The notes: generated by a model not told the origin, from the letters alone. 64,000 bases of DNA from Helicoverpa zea (GCF_022581195.2 NC_061461.1:11656001-11720000); one strand, 5' to 3'; positions 1 through 12,800 are shown, counted from the stretch's first letter. A program made the numbers and translations.

Positions 1-956
1 AGTCATCAGGTTGATTTATTAGCTTCAAGAATGTCAGTATTGAGAATCGAGAAACCGGTATCGAATTAACCCTATCGAAATTCGAGGCAATTTTGTTTGG
101 AGTAACAATCGGAATTTTAATCGAGAAAATTGCAGAATGTTAATTAAACCTGTAATAGAGCCGAACTCGATACTTCGAAAAGTACTACACTGGAGGGAAT
201 TACAATGTCTGTATTCCGACTTTGGTACACAAAGAAAAAAGAAAGCGAACAAAGCAATTACCGTTACAAGTTTTATTGCAAGTGAGACGTGAAACTTACA
301 TATGACAGCCCTACTGTTTTACTATGAATAAATCTATTCACATAGGAAACTGGGGGCACAATAAAGAGATACCTTATTTATGGGCCAGTGTAAAAATGTT
401 TTTCGTGTTGACGCAAACGCTGCTGAAGATAAATCAAATTCGTAAGCGTAATATTGTTGATGTAACGTCTGTCAGAGTAATATTAACTTTACTTAGAAGT
501 TTTGACGACCCTGGTCCAAGATTATTAGCAAGCACATATTTGCTATCGCCTGCCTCGCTTGTTTTATGAGAAAAGTAAAATTTGCAAGTCGCTCAGTGTT
601 CGGCGATTTCGCTGGCAGTTGGTATAACGTTGGGAAATATGTTTAACCTAAATAATTTATATGACAGTGAATAAAACAAATGCCTGCTGTTTTTTGTATG
701 GTTGTCAATTTTATGCTTACAATGTCAGTCACATTTTTTTTGTTTGGTTACTTTTCCTGGAAGTAGATATGAATAATTGAATGAATTGTAAAACAGCCAA
801 CCTCAGAGCAGACTTCTTGTAACTGAAAAATAATAAGCATCGATCACCGCGCTTGTTTACTGATTATTTAAATATGGCAGTCGGCAGTATGGCATAAAAT
901 CACAACAAGTGAACATTGGGACTTTTGCGACAGGTAAGACTGAACCAAATTCAATT
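1..956. other. AT-rich non-coding stretch, TCGA-rich at its start
   Basis: No supported gene. The first 190 bases contain many TCGA/ATCG words (for example near 45-70 and 165-180), a composition that recurs at 22,790-23,130. The short reading frames here have no recognisable domain and overlap on both strands, as expected by chance in AT-rich DNA. Confidence 0.6.
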
Positions 957-1085
957 AACCTTCATCCTCCTGCCCTTATCGTAATTCTTCCATACTCTTC
1001 TATATGCTCTATCTCACAAGTAACATCCTTTACATACACACATTATCAGCCTTAATTCGCCCACATTTTAAGACATTCATATCCA
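957..1085 (+). repeat. Dispersed repeat W, copy 1 (CATCCTCCTGCCCTTATC family)
   Basis: The segment starts near TTCATCCTCCTGCCCTTATC and continues through TTCCATACTCTTCTAT and ATCTCACAAGTAACATCCTTT. The same order of words is found in reverse complement at about 11,800-11,984, and partly at 16,792, 17,165 and 17,850. I recall it as a widespread lepidopteran repeat. Its mechanism class (SINE, Helitron or other) cannot be told from the sequence. The 3' half is degenerate here. Confidence 0.7.
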
Positions 1086-1729
1086 TTGTGGTAAGTAATT
1101 TACTCCATCATGGTCAGGGCATATCTATCCACTGTTTCTGAAGGGAATTAATTACATTTTAGTACAACAGATTTTTCAACCTTCTTTAACTATTTTCAAG
1201 TCAATAAAGTTAGTTTCTACAGTTAGACACAAAGAAAGGGTTACGCAAGTTGCGTGGTAAGGCGACATCTTACTGATCATTAGGCACTAATGTACTGAAA
1301 TTATAGGCCACATTGAAACAGTGGCATACTGGTAGTTACCACGGCTTTATGCAGTATTGTTCCTGTAATTATTGATAATCAAAGCCTTTTAGTGAAAGGT
1401 TTTAATTTGAGGCTTGTAGTTTACGGTAATATTGGGAATTCTTTGGCTTTTAATGTGTAAGGGTGGTTTGAAGAGAAGGCTTGCACGTTACGACTTGATA
1501 TTGTTTTTCTGAGAAGAGCCTGTGTATTTTTTTTATCCTACTAGTTGAAGCATATCTGTTAAGATTGTGACTAAACAGCAGCTATGATAGAAAAGTTAAT
1601 ATAGACATCAATTTTAAAGCTGAACACATCTAAAGCATTTACTACAAACACCAATACAAAACAGACAATCTAATAAACTACAACAAAATAATAAACATCA
1701 AGTACATAGTCACGGAGCGGCGATGAAAC
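1086..1729. other. Non-coding stretch, nothing specific
   Basis: AT-rich sequence with no long frame, no inverted repeat that I noticed and no member of the window's repeat families. Confidence 0.55.
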
Positions 1730-2350
1730 ACGTCATACCTACACCGCGTCTCGATGCCAAATGTCGCTTAACCCCCTCCACTATCACATCCCCACTACAC
1801 GTGCGAGCGCAATAATAGCCGTAATATCGAAGCCGATTTAACGACATGCAATGAAACACGGACAGTGCAGGGTTAAATGTGAAATGTCCTGTATTGTTTT
1901 AACCTTTAAGCTGCGACCGTTTTTGAATTATTGGCTCGGTCTGTCTGGTTTTGTGGGAATGGTTTTTGAAAGTGGCCATACGGAATACTGCAGAATTTTA
2001 AAATAAATCCGTTTGAATACATCTCAATTATTTGATCAACCGATACCTTTCTACTTCGCCACAAAACATCTCCTAACATCCAAACCCAATCACTGATCGC
2101 AAACATTCAAACTTACATTTAGAACGCATCAAACATTCAAGTGAACCCCAAACTGCGCGGTCAAAGTCGCCCGCAAAATAAAAAACCGCAGCTTGAGCTT
2201 TTAAAAGAAAACACCAGTTGTAAGCTGACCGCTTGCCTATCGCGATAGCAGTGACGACGTTGCGGGGGATTTATCGCCGGCCACGCTGCACACTTAAGTC
2301 CCCGGGAGCTAAAAAGGAAAGTTTAAAGTCGCCGTCGCCGTAGCAGGGTT
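1730..2350. promoter_or_regulatory. CpG-rich patch, candidate promoter or first exon
   Basis: This is one of few GC- and CpG-rich patches in an AT-rich window. Runs such as GCGCGGTCAAAGTCGCCCGC (near 2,156) and GCCGTCGCCGTAGCAGG (near 2,331) stand out, as does the palindrome TATCGCGATA near 2,238. On the minus strand a 66-codon frame (2,106-1,906) has an in-frame AG/GTATCG splice-donor-like junction near 2,045. No protein family is recognisable and no TATA/Inr pair decides a direction, so this is a candidate only. Confidence 0.25.
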
Positions 2351-5300
2351 AAAAGGCCGCTCATGTTGTATGTGTTTTTATGTGAACACGGGTGATTGGG
2401 AAAAAATGTTTTAGACTCCGATTTATAGGCTCATTCGATCATTCTTGATAGACTGAGTTACTTATTGAAAAAAAGAATATTGTTAGTCATATCATTGTAA
2501 AACATCATTGACGACCCCTGCGTGTGTCAACTCATCATATAAAAAAAATAATCAATATTGACACCTATAGACATCTATGACAAGTCCTAGGCCATCGAAT
2601 GACCTACTCTGACACTAGGTATTCAGAACAAATGTGTTTGTAGAATAATTTATAGCATATTTATGCAAATGTCGATTGGCATTCAAATTCTAACAACACA
2701 TTAACGTTGCACTTTGCAAAATAACACGTAATTTATTTGTTTTGAAATGTCAACGGATTTTACTGACATTAGAAATAAAGAGATTGCAATAATTGCAGTT
2801 AGTGTACATAATGTAGGAATTGACTTTAAAATATAGATCTTCGTACATTATCTAGGTTTGTTGATCAAAAGAAACTTAAGGACAAAATGATCAATTGTAA
2901 AAAAGTATAAAAGTCTTAATTTAGCAAGTCAACATGCCATCAACAAGACGAGGATTAAATACGAGTATTATTTCTTATTTTTGTTATTTACTTATTTAAT
3001 TACTCCTATCCCATTCAAATCCCAATAAAAGTCTTACTAAATTACTGAACAAAAACTATAAATAACCAGCACATATTTCAAGCAAAAAAGAATTAAAAAG
3101 CCAGCATCAGTATCCACACGGCTTATTAACCAGATAATTGAGACGATATCGCGAGTGCACCGTCTGGCCGACAACTGCCAAATATCAGACGATAGTCCCA
3201 CGAATCGCTGCTCTTGGCAACCACAGCAAGAAGTGGTAGGGGTGACAGTTATAGGGTTAAATATATTTTTTAAGTTACTCTTTATTATAAAAAAGAAAAA
3301 AAGAAAATAATATGTGACTTTTGTCAGTTGCACTTTCAGATTAACTGGATGCTGGAAGTGGACTTTAGAAGTAATAACTTAATAGGAGCGCAAAGTATCA
3401 ATTTATGGTACTTTTTTAATTATTAGTTTGTCTAGTAATAAAATTTGTTTTGGGTCAAAGAAGGTCGTTAAAGAAGATTAATGAACCTTTCTTTTTGTGT
3501 ACTTATCTATAAATTAGTACCTACTCGTATCAATAAAAATAATTTACTAACTAGTAAGAACTAGATTTCAAAACTAGCTGAACAAATATCAAATGTTTGA
3601 AACTCAAAAGGTCTGAATGCTTTGAAATGAAATGATTCTTCAGAATCAACTGAAGTACAATTCAAAATTATTTCAAAATAAAAGCCAAAATACAAACTAA
3701 TGAAATCAGCGCAAAATAATCCGTCAAGTGGTTTATTTGAATGCAGCGTTCGCGTGAACATCATTAAAGATTAACTGTTGTATGTAGGTTAGAAGCGCAC
3801 GCGACCACGTGGACGAAGCACGCGACGCAATGATGATCATTTGTATACGTTTTTGATTTATATGCAAGTTTTTATGAAATCTGTAACAGATCGGATGATT
3901 CTTAAGCCCACATGCACTGTTAATATAAACTCCAGTTTTCATAAAACAACGGTTTGCTATGGTTTTACACATTCAATTCTCAAAGTTGACTGTTGTTTTC
4001 AGAAAGGATGACGAGGAAACAAAAGGATGTTTATGTGAGCTTGGGCCTAAGATCGTAGAGGAACTATTTCAAAAACCTATGTATCTGTTTGTGTTTGTTT
4101 GTGTCTTTGCGGCTATCTTCAAAATCATTTTTCTAATTAGTAAATCAACAGCTAGATAGGTTATTGAAATCGTTACTCCGTTACTCTATCATCCAAGAGT
4201 TGTCCCACACAATTCAAGATCTCTAAAGAAATTACACGCAGTCTTTCGCAGTAGTTAACGAAATCATTGCTAGTAAAGATCATTGAGCCATTTATGGACC
4301 TCAGATCCGCACATCTCATGTGTACTTTCTCAGTAACAGTCTGAAAGCTTCAAGTTTTATTTTATAAGGTCTCAAAAATGTGAATATAACTTCGTCTGAG
4401 AACTATTTTAAAAGATTTTCTTCTGAACAAACTTTTATAGAATCTGCGTTTATCGCTTGATCTACGAAGTGATTCATTGCAATATCGCGAGCTTAAAAGC
4501 TATTTTGATATTTTTATAAATAGTAGAATTATTAACACAGGTTTTAGGCTGGTGGTAATTTATTTAGTGTTCAGATTGGGTGAGATTAATACACCCAAGA
4601 AATAGTACAGGCACAGATAAATAAGCTTAGATCGAATAATCCTGCAACCGCTTGTAGGGTTGCCTTACATAGTTATAAAAGTCTTTAGAAATTAAATAAT
4701 GCCCTCAATTATTTTACTTAAACCATAATCACAAGACTAGGTAATATGGCACACGTTGATATGGTGGTTACCTACTAGCAATGAGAAAAATATGTAAGGT
4801 ACATATAATCATTCATTTATCAGATACATAATCAAAATTCATAACATAAGAAAGAAACACTTTCTGTTCATACGGAGGTAGAAAAACTAGCTTATACAAC
4901 TACATAGGTACAAAGTTTAAAATATTCAAAACCCAACTTCAATATGAAAACTTCCGCCCACACATACTACTCTCGATAAACCCAAGATAAACTTACCCAT
5001 TTAATTCCTAACAATATGACAGCCCTTGCCTTGAGATAAATTTACGCGATTTCGACATGATTAATGCGAGCCCAGTCCACTCTTACCCGATAAGAAATGC
5101 GATAGTCGTTCCTGCACTGTGATGTCCCACAAACTATTTTGTGTAACATGGTCCAGTACGCTTGCGGAATAAAATCGACCATTAGTTCAGATTTGACCGC
5201 TGGGACGTACGATATGGTTGAGTTCAGATAAGGGTGTAAACTGTTGGTATCTACGCCTTTGGGCTGTAGGGATGTAGATATCCCTAAAAGCTAAAATGCA

Positions 5301-8300
5301 GATTGGATAAACCAAGAATGTTACTATCCCTGTAACAATTGCAAAATAAAAGTCAACTAAATATATGACAGTAAATAAATACCTAATGTTACCTAATAGG
5401 AACCGCAAATAAAACCCAGTTCTATTTAATAAAAGAAAATATCACGCAGTATTATCCACTTTACCAAGAACTCAACATAAAACAAATTAATTCTCCGCAA
5501 TAAACTGCAATCTGCTAACAGTTGATTTAGTTATAAGAGAACAGCTCTCAACATTATCATTGGCTCGGCACTCGACCTATTTTATACAAACATTTATTCA
5601 GAAAAACATATAGTAAGAAATTTCAAGACGTCTCGCAAAGTGTACCTGAAGAGACAACAATGCGTCTTTAACACAATGATCGACAAACGCTCCGCCAAAT
5701 ATACATTTAAAGCGAGGTGAAGGAACTTGAAGGGAGGAAAAGAAATCTATAAATTTTTAGCGTAGGCCGAGAAATCAGTAGGACATAAATTGTAAAAAGG
5801 CGACGTCGAAACGAGCAGAATCGTCAAATGGTGCGGACGAGATACATTTTAGATATAGATAGGGTTGCGCTGGCAACTTGATAAACTAGCTACGGATAAA
5901 ACGAGCAGATTTTCTTTAATATTGGAGAGCTGGTCGCACAGTTTTGATTTCGAATCGGGGAAAAATTTAGGGTTTAAGCGTGGTGGAGTTCTTTTAAGTT
6001 TTGAGCGTATAAAACTTTTAAAAGTGAGCTATGTCTCCGTTGAATGTAGGTTGAACGTAGGTTTTCAGAAAATGTTTCAAGTACTAACATGAAGTCTTAA
6101 ACCATTTTCGTTATTAGGGTTCAATCCCTGCTATCAAAATATCAAAACCCCTATTTTAATAATTCTATATTCAAAAAGCGTTAAATTATGATAGGCAGTA
6201 GATAGGTTTTTGTTTCTGTAATATATATTTTTATAAAAACAAGCATTTATTACGTAAAAACTTCGTTAACAAACGCGTTACCAGCCCTAGAGTCGGCAGT
6301 GAAACGCGCGACGCTCGGAAACTCGGCAATGTAGGCAGTAGGCAAGCCAAGATTTATGCTTGAATCTGGTTACCGGTAATACAACCTCGTTATACACTAC
6401 ATATTAACAACCCCTTTTATATTTGTTTCATTTATTTGCTCAGGAATTTATTTTATTGCGTGTTTCCTAGTTTTACTTTTTAGTTATGTCACTTATATGC
6501 TTTTCGAAAGTTGTGCTACAAGTTTAACGTCTAAAAAGATACTAGTTATGGTTTTAAAGGTAAACTTATTATAAGCAGTAATTACGATTTCTTTCTTGTT
6601 TAAGAAAAATATTTTTGCTAATACCTAATACAAAGTCGATGTAGCAACTGAAGGGTTTGTTTAAACCCACGGTAATTATTTATTTAAAGACATACACACT
6701 AGACAAATTTTCATTTTAACACAAGAGTGCTACATACGCGTATTAAATTATCAAACTTTATTTAAATTCCTTTCATAAATTTTAATATATTCACATGAAA
6801 AGGCTTCAACATAAAACATGACATAACCTTTTCAATTAGACAGCAACTCGTTTGCTTTGTAACATCAGAAAACAGTAGCTTACACCTAATGTATAAAAGT
6901 TTTGTAGAAAGTTATAAAACTGTGTTGAATTAACTAGACATAGTGAAAGTCCCTTTAAAAATATATCTATCATGATTTTAATTTACGAAGTAAGACCAAC
7001 TAGCTTTCGCCAGCAGCTTTACTGGCCACCCGCACCAGGATAACAAAAAGCTGTAAGTTATTCTGATCCATAAGCTATATTTTGCTACGTATGATAAAAA
7101 TTCGATGAGCCAGTAGCTCGCTAAGATGTAACAAACATACATACACTCAAAAATGTTCACTTTTGTGACATAGTGTGATATATATTAGCAAATAACAGCT
7201 TAACCCTTACACAAAAACACGAGTAACACCAATAATCCGGCTCAAAGGACCAACACATCGCCTTAAAACACTTAATCCTAATACCAACATGAGGCAGCAA
7301 TCTTCTTGTCATGAAGTATCGCAGTAACTCACGGGTAAGCTGATAACGAGTGCTTATCGTGTCTTGTCGCTTTGTTGTGATAGCCGACCAAGGGGATTGT
7401 GTAGGAACGAAGAAATGACGTAAGGTTATGGTGTTTCTAAGTTTCAAGTTGGAGTAGGTATGCCTTTCTGACAATAAAATAAATAACTTTAAAGGAACAA
7501 CGCATCTATCAATCGTTACAGGTCGTCTATCAATCGTCTACCAAAAATTAATAAACATGAACATTTCAGGAGTATATTAGCCACTTGAAGATTGTTCGAA
7601 AGAGTTACAGTGGCTCTGGTATACAAAGGTTATATAAATGGTATATACATTTTTTGCCACTCTCTCGCTGGACCTACATAGGGACAGGTAACTCGATGAT
7701 TTCCCATTGATTGTACTATAAAGTAATCATACTGCTTACAAACAAGACTTTATTATTGACGCATTCAGGTTTGTAAACTAAAACTGAATAGATAACCAAC
7801 GTTATTCAGTCACCTCTACCTAATCTAATGTCTTCAAGCACTTATTAACAAAATCTTTGTAATTTTTTGCTCCTAAGATAAGAAGGATTATATGCCATAA
7901 ATCTTTATAGTAGTGGTTTAAGTTCTTAAGGCATCATTCATCATGTTAGTACTTTGACATATTTAACTTGCGCTGTGTGGATTTTAAACTTACTATTAAA
8001 GCTGTTAGTGTTGATAGGTTGAATCTGTGTTCAGTAACATACCTGTAACAAAACAAATTTCACATTAGAAGATTTATTTTAACACACAAAATAAGGCAAA
8101 AATACAAAGTAAGTCTATATTTAACCATCCTCCCTGACTACAAGGCTTAAGAAACAATACCTTCTAAGACTTTAATATAGAATAACGTCGAACAATATAG
8201 AAAAACTTTCAAAGTAATCGCTCAAAAAACCTTGTTAAAAAGAAGGAAAAAAAAATTGGTCCTTCCGTACTTCCAAAAGTAGGTAGCAAAGGACCAGTTT

Positions 8301-8459
8301 TTTACCCGTACTTTATTTATTATTAAAACGTTTCAGAGGCTTCTGAATTATCTATTAGCGGGTTTAATCAGTGTTTAAAAAACTTTTGGGTAGTTAATTT
8401 GTAGGTAGTCGGTACTAGACATTTTTCATTGTTATATTATATTTACGTCGTGTAGGCAA
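2351..8459. other. Long AT-rich non-coding stretch
   Basis: About 6 kb without a supported gene. The frames present are at most about 105 codons (for example 7,474-7,157 minus and 3,333-3,037 minus) and show no domain I recognise. The segment 3,110-3,250 is richer in GC, with a CGTCTGGCCGACAACTGCC stretch, and might be an old repeat fragment; I cannot assign it. A (TTTG)-rich short run lies near 4,087-4,112. No TIR, TSD or RNA-gene signature was seen. Confidence 0.5.
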
Positions 8460-8523
8460 CGTTTCTGTTTTGAGTCCTATGTTTTCGTTTGGCTTAAGAC
8501 ATTCAATCATCATGTGTATCAAC

Positions 8524-8668
8524 TACCAGCCGTTTTCCTCACGTCTTATAAGAACTACTGCCCCTACCTGGATAAAATATAATATAGCCTATGTTACTCG
8601 GGAAGAGTGTACTTTTCCAACAGTGAAAGACTTTTTCGAATCGATCAAGTAGTTTCGGAGCCTATTTA
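8524..8668 (-). repeat. Dispersed repeat L, reverse copy
   Basis: On the plus strand it reads CCAGCCGTTTTCCTCACG, then ACTACTGCCCCTACCTGGAT, then TAGCCTATGTTACTCGG. Read in reverse this matches the order seen at 18,230-18,407, 24,270-24,395 and 59,905-60,060: CATAGGCTA, TTTTATCC, CGGTACGGGCAGTAGTTC, then CGCGGGAAACGGCTAG. I recall this as one of the commonest lepidopteran repeats. An affinity with the non-autonomous Helitron-like Lep1 type is possible but unproven. The copy is diverged. Confidence 0.75.
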
Positions 8669-9555
8669 AGTCAAAAGAACAAACAATTCAATCTTTGCTC
8701 TTTGTAATATTAATGTACTTGGTCACTATCCGTGATGCAGACACGATATTTAACCTGTATATCACAAAGACTCAAAACACAGAATTTTATTAATTCTATA
8801 AATAAATAAGCTACAAACAAAAACACATCTCCAAAAATAGACCCTCCCACTCAAACCACTTTCAAAGTTAAAATTTAAAATGAACCCTACCAATAACTGT
8901 CAGTATTACAATGAACGCAGCTTATTGATCTCCATACGAGATAACATTTACGTACATTGTCGCAACCTGTGCCAAGGAGTGAACGTTGCAATAAAAATAA
9001 CGCTCTGAGGTGCGTCGGTGACGTGTAGGAATCGAGACAGAGTGCCTATTACACCGTGGCGTAACACGCCACGTGGTGTTGGTATATCTAAATGAAAAAG
9101 AAAATGGTGAAAGGTCATGCTTGGAAATTTTTATTTCATGTAATATTTTTTTTATTAGATGGATAGCGTGTAATTTATTCAATTCGTTTGTAAGATTAAG
9201 TTGGTGGTGTATATAGAATGAAAATTGAAAAAAAAAACAACATAAATGAGTCGATAGAGATCCGTGGTTTAGTAAATAAGCGACACACACGTAAACGTAA
9301 ACCATAATTGGAACATTGAAAAACAAACAGACATCACATTTCCATACGAGTTTGTTTTTAATTATTATCTAATAAACTAAATACATAGAAGTTAAAGCAA
9401 ATATTGCCTTTGATAACGAAGTAAACAATTTATTTGTACAGTTGTATTACAACGTGCGCTAGTCAAAGTTTTGTTTGTTCTGCTTTCCAGTTATGACTAC
9501 TTTTTTATTAGATGGTAAAATATGTACAAATAGTATGTCATTAGTATTTATGATG
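8669..9555. other. Non-coding stretch with one short hairpin
   Basis: No gene is seen. Near 9,049-9,083 the sequence forms a short inverted repeat (ACACC-GTGGCGT-AAC-ACGCCAC-GTGGTGT). The minus-strand frame at 9,326-8,922 (134 codons) has no recognisable domain and is low in complexity. Confidence 0.5.
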
Positions 9556-9559
9556 TTCC

Positions 9560-9725
9560 TAGATGTCATTTGAACATCTTTGGCAGTCATTACTGGTAGT
9601 TAGATGCCAGAAACTCTGACAACCAGTCTTGGTAACAGGGTTAATGAGTTCAGACAGGCAGTCGCTCCTTGTGACATACTGGTACTCAGGTGCATCCGAT
9701 TAGACTGGAAGCCGACCCCAACATA
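9560..9725 (-). repeat. Dispersed repeat V, copy 1 (GTCGGCTTCCAGTCTAACC family)
   Basis: Read in reverse, the copy starts TTGGGGTCGGCTTCCAGTCT and ends near ACTGCCAAAGATGTTC. The same ordered words occur at 10,796-11,028, 12,603-12,800, 32,026-32,240 and 44,600-44,668. Typical internal words are CAGCTGAGTACCAGT, GGAGCGACTGCC and ACCAGTCTTGGTAAC. It is a common lepidopteran interspersed repeat by my recollection, with no coding capacity. Confidence 0.8.
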
Positions 9726-10630
9726 GTAGTGAAGACAAGGCATACATATGATGAATTTTGGGTGATTAATTCAGAGATAACGGAAGTTCATTAAGATTAC
9801 ATTGAATAACGAACTTGTACATTTGAGTACCCATATGATACTCATCTCCACATTTAACACTAAACCATGTGTGAACTTAAATCCTGGCAACAATACCTTA
9901 TAAAACTCACCCCCAGATACAAATCTACAACACGGTGTGACACGGGCCACGATAACATCACATACTGGCATAGCACGCGGCGCCGCCTGCCAAATTATTA
10001 ACATAAACACCGCGCGATGCTCACTGCTCGTGCACTTGTTATAGACTGTCGCAATATTGTTCTTGGCGTGTATTGCGCTCCAATTTAGAATATTTTGTAT
10101 GTGTTTTAGAAAGATAAGTTGTAATTTGTTAGGGTTAGGTAAATTGGGGAACTAAAGATATCACAAGTTTACGGATTGTAGAAAATCAGTTGATAGTATA
10201 AACGTCTCTGTTAAACCATCTTTCTTAATACTAGATTACGTTTTAATGCTTTCAGACATTTTAAGTAGAAATTGAAACAATCAAACGTACTTTGCCATTT
10301 TAAGTAAGTATCTACGTACATATTGGCAAGAATACTAAAATATTTAAAGCTGTTGCTATCAATAAACGAACAATATAACCAATTTCCCAAACCAATTCAA
10401 AGTTAAAGTAAAAGAATTCCTAACTAAACACCAACCAATTTGCATCACGGGTAAATTCACTCAAAAATCAATAGGAACCAAACCTGAAGGAAACCAGTGA
10501 TTTTTCCCATAAATAATGCAAAAACCCACTGCAAAGTCTTCGTAAATAATAAAATGCAAAATGTAATGATCGATAGGGGTTATTGGCAGGGGAGAATCCC
10601 CCATCAATGTATGCACTTATAAGGTACACA
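9726..10630. other. Non-coding stretch, nothing specific
   Basis: AT-rich, no supported gene. The 79-codon minus frame at 10,010-9,771 has no recognisable domain. Confidence 0.5.
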
Positions 10631-10635
10631 CTGGA

Positions 10636-11155
10636 CACTAAACTGTCGGCCGACAGTTGACCCGATGGATGGCAATAAGTTAGAAAAAATCTTCAGTCTC
10701 CAGTCAGTTTACAGTCGGTCTGATACCGTCTAAATACTTGATCTTTTTAAAGTACACACTACCATGTGTGTACTCTATTTCGGGGGGGCACGTTAAACTG
10801 TAGGTTCCGGCTGTTATTTAACATCCTTGGCAGTCGTTACAGGTAGACAGAAGTCAGTAAGTCTTGCCCAGTAAGTCTTACACCTGTCTTACCAAGGGGT
10901 ATTGGGTTGCACGCGTGACTGGGTTGACGAGGTCAAATAGGCAGACGCTCCTTGTAAAATACTGGTACTCAGCTGCATACGGTTAGACTGGTAGCTGGCC
11001 CCAAGCTGGTAGCTGATTTGGAAGACGATGATGATGATACCGACTAAATATCTGATCGTTGTAATATGCGTACTACCATCATCTTCATACTGATATATGA
11101 GCCCCCAAACAAACTATCGGCCGACTAAAAGTTTGCAGTCTGCCGGTACACTTAC
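10636..11155 (+). mobile_element. TIR element with GTCGGCCGAC ends, interrupted by repeat V
   Basis: The left end (near 10,636-10,660) reads ACTAAACTGTCGGCCGACAG. The right end (near 11,128-11,155) reads ACTATCGGCCGACTAAAAGT followed by TTGCAGTC, which is its inverted counterpart. Exactly these two ends, in the opposite orientation, bound the composite at 55,010-56,445. The segment GATACCGTCTAAATA (about 10,725) recurs as GATACCGACTAAATA (about 11,037), on either side of the V-family insertion at 10,796-11,028, so the element is internally duplicated or rearranged. It has no coding capacity and is a MITE-like non-autonomous element. No clear TSD was seen. Confidence 0.6.
10796..11028 (-). repeat. 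Dispersed repeat V, copy 2, nested
   Basis: Reverse-orientation member of family V with the words CCGGCTGTTATTTAACATCC, TTGGCAGTCGTTACAGGTAG, GGTATTGGGTTG and ACTGGTACTCAGCTGCAT. It carries a small internal duplication (AGTAAGTCTT twice near 10,856-10,880). It sits inside the GTCGGCCGAC-ended element, so it inserted after that element. Confidence 0.8.
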
Positions 11156-11799
11156 ATGGCATGTCTGTTACAACGGATTTTCCCTCAAGTAGATAGTAGG
11201 TTTGAATTTAAATTCACTTTGTTAGCTTTTAACGGTTGATTTCGTGAATGGGAAGATTGGCTGTCGTAATTCAAGGGTGGTTTATCGTTTGTAAGAGTTT
11301 ATGTTGCTGATAATAATTTTGTATTAAGTAAAGTTAGCTTTATTGGGTATGTTAACGAAAGTGTAATAAAGGTCTTGGGGATAAGGACCAAAATACTTGG
11401 ACACAAAACAATACATGCTTTCAAAATTCTCTTCTGAATTAGCTGTAAGTAGCAGTAAAATAAACGTTTTCTTTACTTCAGTTGTTTTACGAACAATCCT
11501 TTAAAATTACGAAACTACATAGGGAAAGGCCATTTTTATACACCAGATAGAAAAAGAACTCAGTACCTCTGACCTATGGTCATAATAATTATCTAGATGC
11601 ATTCGAGGTCAAGTGTACATAGCATACTTTCCCATGCATATTACAAAGTACTTATCAATATAAAATATACAGAACACACTCTCTCATTCAGGTCATGATA
11701 GATCACTTCGTAGATCTTTTGCTATGGATTTTAATAATCTATCTATCTATGCAATTGCTTACCAGAGATAGGAATTACATGACACTACTTGTATAGGGC
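11156..11799. other. Non-coding stretch with short (ATCT) run
   Basis: No supported gene. A short tetranucleotide run ATCTATCTATCTAT lies near 11,738-11,752. Confidence 0.5.
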
Positions 11800-11984
11800 T
11801 AATGGCAAAATTTTATCTTTATATAATAATATTTGTATCTTAAACATGGATGGATTGTGTGAAAGTAGATATGGTAAGAAAGAATGTTACTTGTGAGATG
11901 ACGGCAGATAGAAGAGTATGGAAGAAGAAAACATGCTGCGCCGACCCCAAATAAAATTGGGATAAGGGCAGGAGGATGATGAAT
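11800..11984 (-). repeat. Dispersed repeat W, best copy
   Basis: Read on the minus strand it begins CATCATCCTCCTGCCCTTAT and continues through GGGGTCGGCGCAGCATG, TTCTTCCATACTCTTC and CACAAGTAACATTC to TATTATATAAAG. It is the longest and least degraded member in the window. A 64-codon minus frame across it is a chance frame inside the repeat, not a gene. Confidence 0.8.
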
Positions 11985-12602
11985 AAAATCCACAGATAGA
12001 TAGAAACAATATAGAAACTACTAACTGTAAATATCTCAGTAAAGACTTTATTTGAAAGAATTTAATGGCTAATATTTTACTAACCTTTAGTACACCGATA
12101 TTAAAAAAACTAATTCTAGCAACTTGTTTACTGTATGGATTTCCTTTGTTACATTTTACCGAGTATAATTTATTACAATGATTAGGGTTGTCGTTTTCAG
12201 GACAAAACCGGCTAGTAGTAGATTATTCCTGTAATTTATGGCAACAAAAATAAAAGTACTAATAAAGGATAAAATGTTATAATATAATTTATTACTGAGT
12301 ACATGGTTCGTTGAAATATTTAATGGTAATATAAATATTAACTCTGGCAAGGTTTTATTTGGTTATCTTGAATAACATTAGTCTTGTATTAGTAAATTGC
12401 TAATTAGGGTTTACCTTTTATTTGAGTTATTAATGGTACGTTGCTAACCAGTATTTGAGTATAGAGAGTTATTTAATTCGTTGCTAAGTTGTATAATTGA
12501 CCAATATGGCCGTCGGGATTATATCTAATAGGTACTTAGAGGATGAAAAGGAATCTTAATTCAGTTTCAAAATTATTTCTGAAAGTACGATTAAATTACA
12601 GG
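11985..12602. other. Very AT-rich non-coding stretch
   Basis: AT-rich, no repeats of the window's families, no supported frame. Confidence 0.5.
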
Positions 12603-12800
12603 TAAAGACAGCCCTCATATGGGTAGTCTTTTTCCAACTACGTGGGGGTCGGCTTACATTAAAATCGAATGCAGAAAATTTCTAATGTTTTGCAAGGAGC
12701 AACTGCCTATATGACCCCCTCAACCCAGCTACCCGGGCAACCCAACGTCCTTTCGTAAGACTGGTTATCAGACTATTATTTCCAAACAGACATTCCTCTA
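12603..12800 (+). repeat. Dispersed repeat V, copy 3
   Basis: Plus-orientation member: GTGGGGGTCGGCTTACATTA, then GCAAGGAGCAACTGCC, CTACCCGGGCAACCCAACG and GTAAGACTGGTTATCAGAC. It is more diverged than the other copies in its first third. Confidence 0.75.

Noticed and set aside
3037..3333. 98-codon minus frame with a cysteine-rich TTSCCGCQEQRF segment
   Set aside because: The GC-rich part may be an old repeat fragment, but no second copy exists in the window and no family could be named.
6113..6130. AGGGTTCAATCCCTGC resembling a tRNA B box
   Set aside because: No A box at the right distance upstream and no cloverleaf or acceptor stem can be drawn, so it is not called as a tRNA or tRNA-derived element.
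7157..7474. 105-codon minus-strand frame
   Set aside because: No recognisable domain, no splice or promoter context. A function would have to be invented.
8922..9326. 134-codon minus-strand frame, the longest outside the mobile elements
   Set aside because: No domain, biased residue content and an AT-rich coding strand with a poly-purine run; consistent with chance in AT-rich DNA.
10560..10620. GGGGAGAATCCCCC short palindrome as an operator
   Set aside because: Short palindromes of this size are frequent and there is no gene nearby to regulate.
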